Shown: positions 25,257 to 38,272 of the stretch, one piece after another
Position numbering within the stretch: the first letter of the stretch is position 1
Layout: the number at the start of each line of letters is the position of its first letter
Assembly (NCBI GenBank): GCA_018881555.1
Contig: JACAXG010000164.1
Span: 1,301,747 to 1,365,746, forward strand
Origin: Amblyornis subalaris
Taxonomy: Eukaryota; Chordata; Aves; Passeriformes; Ptilonorhynchidae
Length of the DNA stretch: 64,000 nucleotides
Direction of reading: 5' to 3'
Notes under the pieces: generated by a model
The model's database searches: none
Told to the model about the DNA's origin: nothing
What the model saw: only the letters and a program-made list of their open reading frames with translations
Position numbers and translations under genes: made by a program

Positions 25257-28200
25257 CTTGGGGAGATGGAAATGAAAACAAATATCAAGAAGGATGTAAA
25301 ATATCCCCAACACAGTAATTCTAATGCTTATTTACAAAGATATGTTAGCTCTTTGTACACTTATCAGCTCAACGCTCCAAAATATAGTGATTCCAGTACA
25401 GTTAGTAATAACTATATGATTGCATTGTGTAATTGGGATTGGACATGGATCCAACACACTCTGGGAGGATTCTGAATGTGTTTGGATGATCTAGATAGAT
25501 GTGTTACACCAGTATGCCAGCTCCCACAGCAATCATACACAAAATCTCTATTATTATCAATGGGAACATGCTAGCTGTTGCTTCATCTTGAAAACAAAAA
25601 AAAAGAACAAAAAAGTTGTTTAAAGTCTTTAGTATTTAGAAGACAGAGATAATTCCGGCATAACAAATGTAGATGAGCTACAATTTTATGTAAACATAAA
25701 GGTCAAACAAAACTATGCAACAATTTTCTGAAACAAAAAGGTAGGAAAATTACTTACCTGAACAGATAAGATGAAAGCCACATAAAATATATTATCTCAC
25801 TTAAATTCTATACATGCACACACCCCCACACAGATTTTAAAAGCACGTTCTATACAAGGTTATTATATATAAGGATATATAATAAAAAATGCAAAATAGG
25901 GATTACTAATTTCCTACATGTTTAGTCACTTTGTCAGTTATGCCCTAACTGTAACAAGAATGTAAAGAATAAAAAGACTTTAAAAAAAAAAAATCTCACA
26001 GTGAAAATAAATAAAAATACTAAGATTAGGGGATACCCCACAAAACAAACTTCTTAGTGATTCTTATTCTGTTTATTAAATATTAAAGGAGGAATTAAAC
26101 TATACAAAACACTAAATAAAAGTAATCCTTTGCAATATAGTTCATGCACAGCAATGCTAGTGACCCATAAAAGACCTGAAAGCATCTTTGGCAGGATTTT
26201 ATCCTCAGAATCCTGTAACAACTCATTGTGTATCCTATCTTTTGATTTGTGAAAGGACAAAAAAAGCCAAATTTACCTTGGTACAGTTTATTAACTCAGC
26301 AGATTTTTCACTGATGAAAGAGGTGAGCGTTGTATCTTGCATTATTATTGATATTATCACCTATACTTAACATTACTTGCTTTGGGACTGACAGTGTGGT
26401 TAATATTGTAAGCAATCAAGCAAGAACTGTATCTTCACAGACTGAAAATGCTCTGACTGTCCACTAATGGATAACTTTGAAATGCTGGTAGATTTTTACT
26501 TTGCATACATGTTTATATTGAGTCAGGCCTTTGGGCAGTACAGGATGTCAGGTAAAGATAAATGTTGGTTTGTCTAGTGTCAGTAACTAATAAGCAATCA
26601 CCCTGGCTTTAATCCTTCCCTGAGCCTTTGGAGGATATGGGAGGTGATGAGAAACAAGTTCTTGATCCCTTCTTCTCTATATCAGCCCCCTATCTTGCAC
26701 CTATGAGGCAGCTGGAATTTGTGTCTCCGGCCAAGGGCTTTTCACAAGCCTGGGATGAACGGATGCCTCTTTACTGTTGATTGCTCCTGCTTCTGCCCTT
26801 CTCCTGTCCACAAGCACACCCCTAAGGAGACCAGTGTCACATTTTGAGTTGCAGGGAATTGGTTGAGATCCTTTGGCTTTTTGTGAATAGCATATCAATT
26901 ACCACAGCTGTTAAGACAGAAATGTACTCCATGTATATTTATCATTACTATCAGAAAAAAATATTATGAAAATTGAAAAATTGGCAGATTATGTTAGAGT
27001 GAGTGAGGCTAGATTTTGTTTCTGTCGGCATGACCACCACTTTTTTCTTTTTTCATTATGCCTTCCACTCCAAAAATTTTTATAAGCTTTTGTGTTTCAA
27101 GGCCAATCTTCTCTGATCTCTAATTCAATTATAGCACTTTTGACATTCATATGATACAATACAGACTGAGGACAGCTTTTAGTTTAAAATTCTCTACCGG
27201 CTGCATCTTCCTACAGTTTTGTTTACCATCTGACATACTCGAAATTCTGTCTCTGGTTTCCTGAGTTACTTCTCAACTGGGGATTTGATCTTGAAACACA
27301 TATACAACTTTCTTTAATTTGCTAAAAGGCCTTGTCTGTAGAATTGGCGTCAATGCTGTAAAATGTTCTGCAAATGCAGAGAGCAAGGCACATGGGATCT
27401 GGCTGTGACAGTACACTCTTGAAGTTATTGTTGATAAAAACATTTTCTGTAATCAGAACACTAAATCATAATAAAAATAATGACTGGTGGTATATTTCAT
27501 CTCTTCTACTGACAAATAATAATTAAAATGAATATTTTTCTTCTGGCATTTTAGCATATATTCTCCTGAAAATTTGAAATTATGGATAATTTCACTTTTT
27601 ATGCCTTTTTTTTTAAATAAAGCTTCTTCACTCCTTGCATCTCTTTCTACAATCCTTATCATCCCTCTTTTCATATAATACTCAAAAATGTCATCTCAGG
27701 ATAACCTTCTGCTTTCCTTTTAGCAGATACATATCCTCTAAAGAAATAAAACTTGTATTTTCCAATTTCCCACTTTCAAATCATCAAGAGCAGAAAACAT
27801 ACAAAGAGATAGTCTTATGATTCTTGTTCTTGACCTCAAACCACCAAATTACCATTTGATCCATTTTAATAATTTAAAACTATATTTTCTCTTTTAATCT
27901 CAAAAATGTCAATTAAACACTATCAGTTGTAATGATACCAAATGACAAAGCCTACTTCCTTTGATGAAAATTATTCATTTAGAAATGAAAACCCATTTTT
28001 ATGCATTTATTAATCATATCCTTTAAAAATTAATAAACAAAGGAATGGATTTAGTACTTCCAAATACTAAATGTGAAAAGTTTATCATGGTATCAGTATT
28101 GTCACTGAGAAAATCTGCAAAAGATCTGGATCGGGGCCACAGGGTTAGACCAAATGGGTCTGGTCCTGCTTCATTCCTTATTTTAATGTCTGGAAAATAC

Positions 28201-30219
28201 AGAAGAATGCTGCTTGAAGTACTGCCTTTACAAATGGTAAAAGTCAGGGGTGGCTTGAGCCAACTGACCATTGCTAGCTGCTGGCTCACCGTACTAAATT
28301 TAGTCTTCTAAAGACCTAGCCTGAAAAAAAAAGAAGACGGAAGGAGCACGGAAGGGTAAAAGTAGCCAAATTATAATTTAGAAATAAAAATAATTTAGAG
28401 AAAATAAGAAATTCGTCTACATATTTAAAAACTAGGTCATGGAAGGACACAAAGGGAACCATATACAAATGCTCAGTGTGTTTCTTCCTATCTCCTCCAT
28501 CTCAATTGACTCCAAAGCTTTTTTTCATTTCCAGCACCTCTGCATTGAAATTCTTTAACAGGACTATTTGCCATAGGATTGATTCATGTTCATGACATGA
28601 ATCGGCTGTCTGGTATTTCCAGCTGTATACAAATTAAATGAGTTTCTTCTAAAGCCATTGAAACTTCTCCGAGTCTTTCCTTGACTTTGCTCTGGATCTG
28701 GCCAAATGTAAAGAAAACTTGCTAGATAACTACACTTTCTTGGCAACAGTGGGTGATTAAATAAAATAAATAAATTTAAAAGTATTCCTGTACTTTTTGT
28801 TGAGTGTAGGTCAGAACTTTCCTGCCAAAAAAAATTATAACTTTGAACATAACTTCCCAGTGGGGAATACTGGAGAAGGAAAACTTAAGAAGAGATAGGA
28901 AGACACAGAACTTAGACTGATTTTTACTTGCTGTTGAAATTATTTTTAAATATTTTGATTTGATTTCCTGAAAATCTATAAAGCAGGGCACTTTCTGATT
29001 AATGCCATAGGGTTGTACTAACACCTGAAATATTAAAAAAATGAAAGGAGACTTCTGTATCATCTGAAACTAAGACAAGTGAATAAAGATGGGATATAAG
29101 TAGATTTTTTTGAAAGATCCCAATCTAAATGTCACTCATCAGACTCATCATGGTGGTCTCATGTCAAAAGAATCTTCTGCTACCAAGATCTGTATCTTTG
29201 TTCAGCAATGCAATTTAGCAGAAGTGAAGAAGGAAAAAAAAACACAAACAAACCTACATTCCAATGTTTAGCAACATCCTTCAGTCAATCAAAGAGTAAA
29301 GTAGACTTTCTACATAACATAAGCATCCATGCCTCTTCATCTGGCCAATCTGGAACTGGCCAAAAAAAATGAGATATCCTGCAGAGTATTACAAAACTGA
29401 ATTAAAATAATTAAATACTGAATGAGTTCAAGTATTTGGTTTCCCAGGTGAAAAGAATTATACACCTGCACACAATGACAAAAAAAAAATTTAAAAATAA
29501 ATCTTCTATGCAATTAGAGTATTTGATGACTGAAAAATCTCCAGTTTTAAAGTCTGAAGTGCATGGATGTACTAGACTTTGTGATAAAGTGTATGATGAC
29601 TCCAACCAAGGCTGTCCCCTTGACATGACAAATAACGCAGAACATTCACAATGTTTTCATTTATCTCTTTCAGTTTACCTGCACCTTGAAAGTCAGGATG
29701 TCAAATTAGGAAAACCTTATTCAGAGTGACCCGTGCATCAGATCAGATTATCACTTCTTCCTTTCCACTTGTAAAAAACTTCTGATAAACAAGTTAAATT
29801 GATTTTCAGTTAATGCAGATGCAAGCAGATACTATTTTTAGCAAGAACTCCTTGTCCTCGACTCCCAGACTCTGAGACTGAAGCCAGGCCCAAGCTTATT
29901 CAAAGTGAGTACTGATAAACCACTGAATTAGTGGAAAACTAGAAATGCTGGCTTTAACACATTTTGATCCTCAACTCATTCAAACATAGAAAGATAAAAG
30001 TTTTAATGCTCAGGAAGCATTTTGAAATCCTGACAGGAAAGAATGTATGGACAGTATTCAGAACCTCATCTAGAAGAGTGCAGCCGCAGCCCTACTACTA
30101 TTAGGTACTGCTACTGCTATTCCTAAAATAAAGGGTGATTCAGATGGCCCTCCCAGGCTGCAGCACTGGGCTTCCTCTGTAAGCCTAGTCAGGCTGGAGA
30201 AGACATTTAAGTGACTGCA

Positions 30220-30335
30220 TTCCAATGGGGCAGAGACTCCTAAATACTTCTGTGGGCAAGACCTGTAGTGCAGAGTCTGCTCAACCTTAGATATTGCTAA
30301 CTCTGCCCATTGACTTCATAGGCAGCCCTGGGGAG
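30220..30335. repeat. Possible worn ancient amniote repeat
   Basis: Words such as 'gactcctaaatacttctg' and 'cccattgacttcatagg' resemble pieces of old LINE/SINE families common in reptile and bird genomes, which carry a CCCATTGACTTCAATGGG-like palindrome. The match is short and from memory. It could be chance. Confidence 0.2.
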
Positions 30336-31430
30336 TAGGATGTCTGAAAGCTTACTGCTGTTTCAAGTCTAAACCAGGTATGCAAAAGTGGATGCCCTGA
30401 CTTTTGCTTCAGTGGTTCTGATGAGATAAGAGAAAAAGAAAGTAGTCTGGCTCCAGCCTTCATTATGATTTTATGTAAATTATTTTAAGTAAGGATTCTT
30501 GCCCTTCAGTGCTCGAGGATCCTGAAGTTGATTTACTTTTTAAAGCTAGTTTAGAAAACTTTCAAAGATTTTGCAAGTAAACTTTATATTTGCTCGGAAA
30601 TCCACAATGATGGTAGGGTGTGTGTGTTCCAGTATCATGAAAAAAACCTTTAAATACCTTAGTGTTCTTCTTTTTGCATCTATCTTTCCATTCTTGCATT
30701 ATAGAAACAGTACATTCTCTCTCACTGTGAAAAAAATTACACTGGAGAATTATTTATTTAGATAAAACTTTTTTCACAACATCTATAGGCTGACTGTCTA
30801 TGTAGTTCTTATGAAATGTGATTCAAAAATCTCTAAAAAGAACTACATATGGGACTGTCTAAAGAAAAAATCAGAAAAGATTGTGGTGATGGATGCTAAG
30901 GAGCAAAAAACGAGGATATATTAGCTTGCACGGGATTTCACCACATTTCTATAGAAACCCCACTCTTTGTACTAATTTTATAGAATTTCTTCATAAAGGT
31001 AGATCCTTGAAATTTTCTCATCACTGTGCCTGAATGAGCTCTCAAATTACAAATATATGCACATCTACTAGAAAGCATTCTCCTGAGGCTGAAGTTCTGG
31101 CATCAGACTTAGACAGGAAAGGAAACCATGGAAAACAAACGATAATCCTGAATCCTAAAAGGTTACTGTTCTCAGTAAGAAATCTCAGCTATTTACAGCA
31201 CTAGGCACAAAAAGATACCAAACAGCTTCCCAAAAGCCAAAATGAGTAACACATCTGGGTTTGATATTCATTCCTTTTCCAGCAAATGGCTGTACCAAGT
31301 TAGAATTTTCAAAATGTCTATCATTTTACATATATAGATTTAATTTAATTTAAAACAAGGCTCATTGTATAAATGCATTGCAGCTTCAAAGACAGACTTC
31401 CTCAAAATCATAGCACGAGAGCTTCCCATG

Positions 31431-31469
31431 GTTTCCATGGAAATGACCTTTCACTATTTCCATGGTAAT
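31431..31469. promoter_or_regulatory. Pair of X-box (RFX)-like motifs
   Basis: GTTTCCATGGAAAT (31431-31444) and ATTTCCATGGTAAT (31456-31469) both approximate the palindromic RFX X-box GTTGCCATGGCAAC. Their starts are 25 bp apart. A further CCATGG just upstream (31426-31431) overlaps the first site. Two near-palindromic 14-mers so close together, in DNA with no simple repeat, suggest a regulatory element, although local duplication of one word is also possible. Confidence 0.4.
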
Positions 31470-34400
31470 GGATCTAGTTTTATATATTTCTCCTTTATGA
31501 GACTTTATTAATACCAACAAAGCTACCATCCAGAATATAGTCCTTAACTTATGGATGCGAACTCACTGAGAGGAATCATCTGGCTCCCAAGCCCCATGGG
31601 CACGCTAAGCTTTTGTATGTCTTTTTAGTACTGTGTAACAGACTTTTGAGAAAGATCACCTACTGCATATTGTCAGTGGAGAAACGCTGATATATTTTGC
31701 TCATTGCTATGTTTCTAAAGGACTCTCTGGATTCATCTGCTGCAGCCTTTTCCAGACTACTCTACTGCTCCCAAAGGCAGAACAGCTGGAAAAAAAAGAA
31801 TGGATTGAGAGCTGAGAGTCTTCTATAAATTCCAGGTTGTTGATCATATCCTGCTGTGAAATAAATATTATCTAGGGCATTTATTGAAAAGCTATAGGTC
31901 TTTGAAATTACATAGGCTTGTCGATGTTTCTTTTAGAATTCATACTTGAAATTTTTTTTCTCTTCCCTGTTTCTTTTTTTTTTTTTAATCGTTATGGTTA
32001 TTGTTGCTGTCATTGAAAGCTAAAATCTTCTTTACCCTGGAGACAAAAAGAATGGAAGCAGTGGATTCAAACATATAAAACTGAGAGCAACAGAGCAACC
32101 AAGGTATACTAGTCCCCAGCATCCTGGACACAAAAAGGCACCCAGCCAGACCTAAAGGTGTTAAGTGCCTTAAGGTGTTAAGAAGATGGAGCTTGGACAG
32201 GATGGTGATGCCACTGAGGTTCACAGATAAAAATCCATACCCTTTGGAGTAATGGTCCAGTAAGGTGCAATTTGGAAGAAAATTCAAAAAAATATTTCAG
32301 TAAAGCTCCTTCCATCCCAGTCACATCATCTAGGGTTTAATAATAAAGTAAATCCCCGCCCATCCAGAAAAAGTAAACAAATTAAATCTGTGAGGAATCC
32401 GTTAGAAAAGCGCAAATCCCTCAGAGAATGAGAAAAACACATAAACCTGATTGAGCAATTTAGTCTGACTCATGTCTAATTGGTGATGATGCATAAGAAA
32501 GAAAGAATTCAAGCCTGTCATTCAGATTTGAGTTTTCTGGGCTAGCCGTTAGAAAAATGCCAATTTTTAGAGTAAGTTAGACATGAGACAGACACAGGTG
32601 GCTGCAAGACAATGTTTGCATGCAGCAAAGGTAAAAGAACCACTTTTCAGCATGAAATTTAATTTTAATGCTCTTTTTTTCTAACTAAAAAATAGGTCAA
32701 AATAGAGAGCTTGCTCTTAGAAATGTCCTAAGAACTAACTCCTTCATCTGCTTCAAAGGAGATAATGACCAATGTATAAACCACTTTCATTAAGGAGTCA
32801 ACTGGTATAAAAGCACATATATTACTTTACATTACTGTTAAAGAATTACTGAAATGCTAGGATCATCAATTATGCTTTTTGTTAAGGTACTACAGTGACA
32901 ATGACTATCAAGGCTTCAGCCTGCTATCACTGAAAACATTCCGCTCCATTTAATTCTATTCCTTACACATTTCTAAACGAAGAGCATTGCAAGTAATGAC
33001 TTTTATTCTATATATTGAACTCACAGCCTTGCCAGAGAAATACTGAGGCTGGAAATACTTAGACAGAACACTTAAAGAAATATGATGTCTGAAAAAACTG
33101 ATTTCATCTAGCTTTCAATTTCTACAGGGTTCATGTTTACACATGAGGTACTTAACATTTAGGGTTAAATTCATAGGACTGATTTTAGCCACTTACTTCA
33201 GGATGAAATGAGATCAATCAATGCCCCCAAACTGTTTGTTTCTCTCCACTAACTGTAACAGGTGTCTAGGTGATTAGATCATTCAGTCAAATGAATTTCA
33301 TCCAAGCTAACTGCAGAAGCAAGCAACTGACAATACTAAATGACAGCATTTATTTTTCTGGAATTATTTCTCTTACATAGCATTTTGTGTCACTAGTTGT
33401 TTAAACAAAATGCTTAAAAGAGTTTCTGAAATTATTTTTCTTAGTGAAGTTCATATCTTTATTAATAATTCTAGATTTTTAATTTTGTATCTTTTTTTTT
33501 TTCCCTAAAAATCCTTAAAATAGTTCTGTTTAAAGAAAGCTCAAAGCCTTTACTTAAGCGAAATATTTGCTTTTGGCAACCAGCTGTTTTTGGATATGAC
33601 AGTGAATTAGTTTTTCTCTTAAATAATGCTGATTTCCCATTTATTTCTACTGTAGCTTGACATTCTTGTCACATTTACAAAGACAGACTACCTAATTTCT
33701 TGTCATGGTCTACAGCAAAGATGTTTACAATGGTACTTGCAAAGTGATTTGGAAAAGGACAGTAATATACTGTTTCCGCTTTTAAAGGTATAACTATACA
33801 TGATGTCAACATTTGCCTCCAACAAGATAATATTCTGTGATCCTGAAGAAGAACTATATCAGCAAAAGAAATTATCTAAGAAAGAATATTAATTAGAAAA
33901 AAAAAATCAATAATTTTGCAACTCTGGAGAGACTGGACCAGCATAAGAGAAGACAAAAAAAAAAACAACAAAAACAAACCCATAACTAAAGAAACCCAGA
34001 AAAACCATGTCAAAATACTTTTAAAAATAAAGCATAAAAACACAAAGAAACACAGAGACTTAACACTGTTGAAGCTTTATTACTGTACCCCTGTGGTATG
34101 CAGGTATGTCACCACAAAGACGTAAGTCTTCTGTCAGAAACTTCTATAAATAGAAGCATATCAATGGCAGAAATAATTTTTTTACAGCCATGATTTAAAA
34201 GTACACCTGGAGATAAATACCAAGTGTACAGGTTGTAAAATGATGTCTCCTAGTTCTGTCATTAAAGCACGCACAACTCCAGCTCCTTCCACCACTATCT
34301 CCCATGAAGGACAGAGCAGTGACATTCCAGTCTGCAAAGGAAAAATAGCCTCGGATAGGTTCTGCAAGTGAGCTCTCTGGTTACCCTCTCTTACCAAGGA

Positions 34401-37400
34401 ATGTACAACTTTCTGGCATGAAATGAGGCTTGTCTCTGTGATCTCTGAACATGCCTTTGGAAAGGCCAGTTTGAAGAAGCTGAAGGATGAAAATGTATTC
34501 CAAACCACTGATAATGCTGTTTTCAGGCATATTGCTATGTACTATCAGAACAAAAATGTAATGTTTCTGACAGCAAAATGAGCTCTTATGCTATTTTGCA
34601 ATTAATGTTACGTTCCAAGTGATAGATTGTATTTCAAGTATTTAACATTAAAATAAAAAACTAAAGGCAAAAGAAGGGATGAGGTGACACTTCTGGAATT
34701 GGATTCACTTTCTATAATAATCTTTCTACACTGTATTTTCTGATCCATCTAAATAGCTTTGTAGCTGGTGAAAGCATGCCCCATACCTCCCAACTGTAGG
34801 AACTGTCATAGCCATTTGGATTCAGAAAAGGGTTATGTTCTCCATTGCTTTAATTAACATATTTCTGGCCATAGTCAAAGCAGTACTTGAGCAATTTCTG
34901 TTTAACATTTCTCATCTATATGAGTTCTAATCCACCCACTCCTGTGGATAAGACATTGAGTAGTGACCTGAAAATCGTGTTGCAAAGAAGTTTGAGAAGG
35001 AACCTGGGGGAGGGAGAAAAATTGCAAGGTTAAAAATCTGATAACCACTGGTTACTAATTTAAACTGCTAATGGTCTAATGGAGCTGGAGCTAAGACTCG
35101 TATTGATTAGCTGAGGTTCGCAAAACATTCATTCCCAAATATAACTTGCTGTATATAGTTACATTTACAAGGCAAACAAGCTATTAAAAGAAGGGCAACT
35201 CTGCCACACAGTAGTGGCAATGAACGCAATAGCTGTGAAGCTCTGTGATGGGATATGACATGCATTTCTCCATACATTTACATTTTAAAGTTTTAATGAA
35301 AGCATATTGTCAGGGAATGCCAAGCCCACTACGTATTTTCCCTTTGCGGTGCTGTGACAAGATCCTGCTTCATGTTGCAAACAAGAAAACATTTTGTATT
35401 AAATGGGGAGTGAATATGCAAGAATGAAATTGAACAAGTTCCTACAGCAAATCTGCTTCCCATCAAAAATCTAAGGGAAGCCTTTTTCAAAGACAAAATT
35501 ATTTTACTCCCTTTCTTACGAAGCAAGTACTTATCAGATATTTAAACACTAGCTGTTGGAAAATTCTCTGTTTCTTTAAGAAAGCTGCAAAGATGCTAGA
35601 GCAGTTCCTGAAACTTCATCAGTAAAATAATTTCTTCTGTTAAGAAAATAAAATTGAAATAAATTCATGCATATAGAAATAACTGAGTCAGACTGTTAAA
35701 TGCCTTTTAACATCTAACTTCATAGATTGATGGTATCACTTGATATACAAAAACCTGCAAAAACTTTAAAAAATTGTAACATTAATAAGATCAAAATAAG
35801 ATTTAATTTAGAGCTCCTTCTGTAGGGTATTGTTTTTGAGTTTATCTATGTTCAAAAACCAATTAAATTGTCCCCCTGGGTCCATAATAAACTGTTTTTC
35901 TTTTTTTCCTTTGATGATGGCTATCAGTTATGAGATTTGAGTTTATTTTGGCCATAACCTCGCTCTTACTAAACTAAAAAAAGTGTGTGTTGGTGTATCA
36001 TACTCAGTACGATTAAATGGCCTAGAAACTGTTGCTCATCAGTCTCATGCATACCTGTTAAAAAATCCCAATACAAGAACTCTGTCCTACTTAAGGAAAG
36101 TTATCATACCCTCATTCAATGGCCTCTTTGTTTTTAGCACCATTTTACCAAGATATTGCAGTATTATAAAACTTTATTAAATGAAACTTAGGATTAGACT
36201 TCTGCTTATGGACACCAGGGATCATTTTTCTGTCACTGAGATCAAATTATTTAAAAATGAACTCAGGATTCCTCAACCTCAGCTAAAGTCAGAATCTGCA
36301 CAAGGGAATCCATCCATCCAGCTCTGGATGACACAACCCCTGGCATGCCAAGGAGCACTTACAAGTGCACTGTGTGATACTGAAACTAACAGGGCCCCTT
36401 ACAGATTTAGCTGCCAGCTAATGTGAGCCTGGGTTAGGCAACCAGGTTCCAAATTAGGCTAATAACTTAACTTTGGCAGCAGTATCGCAATGAAAAGATT
36501 CATAATTCATCATGGAAAAGGCCATGATGTGAACCTTAGCAAAAAGACGGCAAACCGTACATCAAGAGACAATTATGGGTCCCAAACACAGCAAGCCAAG
36601 CAGGTGATGACTATCATCAAACCTGTCAACAAGCAGTGCGCCAACTTTTGGTCCTGATGACACAGAGTGTTTTGCTTATTCTATTGTGAAAAAATGTTGG
36701 TGTGCTATTTCTGGTCTCTGGCTATATTTGCAAGAAAAGTGCAGGATCCTACCAACTTTTGGTCATCAGTGTTTCCTCACATGTGAATACTTGAACATCC
36801 ATTCCCATTTCCTGAATTAAAAGTGAAAATGGTTCTCATTTGGAGTATCAGTGCTTCACCGTAATTGAGTGTTGAGTTAGCCCCATAGCAGATCTTTAAT
36901 GAGATAAATGTTATTACAGACTGTTAAAAAATAGTTGAGTATGGTGAAACTACCTCTCTGTAGAGATCTGAGGGCTCTCTTTAGAGCCTGAATTTCAGAT
37001 TCTTTTCAAAGACAATTCAAAACTGTTCTTCAGTCTTTTAAGAAGGAGTCACTCAGAAAGAAAGATTTGATTTTCTGTAGGAATAGCACCATTAAAGTTA
37101 ACGCATTTTGTAAGTAAAGTATTCAGCTGAGTATTATCTGCCATTAAGATAATTAGGTCTAATTTTGCCTTGGACCTTAGTTGAAGCTTTGCAGTGGGAA
37201 ATAATTTCTAGCAGTTTTACCTATTTAAACAGACAAGTTAAATAGGGTATTTTGAAAGACATATACATTTCTAGCTCATTCTCAAATCAGATTCACTTGA
37301 CATCAGAATTACATTTTTAATGTGCAAAACTCTAGCTAACCATAGTTAAGGAGCTATATTGGGATTTCTGAATGGAAACTATCAAGCTATATGTGTGCAT

Positions 37401-38221
37401 ATCAAGATATGAAGTGCCAGTGAAAGCATCTTGAAAAATTACTATCTCATGATAATACAGGTATGCCATACCGAGTTGTCAAACATGTACAAAAATGACC
37501 TAACACTCTGCCACTAGCAGTTTTCACAGTGACAATGCTAAATGTTTTTTAAGATTTCATCCATAAAATTAGAAGCCTCATCCTCTTTTGGTTAAGTAAA
37601 CAGCTAAATAGTAGTAAATTTCATGGGGAATAAGACTATTTTGTCCTCAAAAGAAAAATTATACCATCCTCTTGTTTAACCTTTTTAGTCACTGCTAAAC
37701 ATATAGTTAAATAGAAACTTCTATATCTGAGCAAAACAATTGTCACTGTTTTTTCCAGATGAAGAAGGTCAGACATGAAAAAATAATTGTTATTCCAAGC
37801 TTTACAGAGCTCAATTACCTCTTTGCTCAGGCAAATTCCCCGTTGATGCCCACAATATTTTTGCCTACTGAATCATCCAATAATAAAATAACATTAAAAA
37901 CAAAAGATGTGGAGAATAAGAGCGAAAGCTGGCAATAGATTTCACTGTACTGTACTACTGCATCTTTCTCCTGTACTGTCATATTTACTTTTGTTTCCAT
38001 TGAGAGCTATAGAACGGATTTTTTGATATTCTAAACTAAATACATTTTTCTCTATATTTACTCCACTATTTCATCCAACTCATTCTGTATTGCCTCCTGG
38101 ACTGAGCTGATATACAAAATGCAGTATGTATTTTATCTCGCCCTTGATGAGTCCAGTACAGAGTTTCTTGAACCCACACTGAATCTCCAGCAGAAATTAC
38201 AGAAGTGCCAGGAGACCCAGT
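31470..38221. other. Non-coding AT-rich block
   Basis: No frame exceeds 108 codons and none is recognisable. An A-rich tract is listed at 33.95 kb. A short direct repeat of AAGGTGTTAAG occurs at 32155-32165 and 32172-32182. I see no RNA gene or element boundaries. Confidence 0.6.
33945..34055. repeat. A-rich low-complexity tract
   Basis: Mostly A with scattered C (AAAAC, AAACA and AAAGA words) and one run of 11 A. It lies inside a 69-codon K/N/T-rich plus-strand frame, which is an artefact of the composition. Confidence 0.75.
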
Positions 38222-38272
38222 GTTCAATGGAGTAGCCTAATTTACTCTCAAGTAAATGGAATTACAGCACTT
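38222..38272 (+). repeat. Possible worn ancient amniote repeat
   Basis: The order of words 'tcaatggagtagcctaattta' (split at this length) followed by 'gtaaatggaattacagcac' recalls a repeat widespread in reptiles and birds that reads 'caatggagtta...', 'ccagatttacacc', 'gtaaatgag'. The resemblance is short and from memory. The family cannot be named with certainty. Confidence 0.25.

Larger units (their letters stand above)
24151..31430. other. Non-coding AT-rich block
   Basis: Frames reach only 97 codons and are spread over both strands, with complementary overlaps (for example 28023-28311) that indicate chance. Short donor-like words (AAGAG|GTGAGC at about 26322) are not paired with a convincing exon. 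A possible worn amniote repeat is listed at 30.2 kb. Nothing else is supported. Confidence 0.6.
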
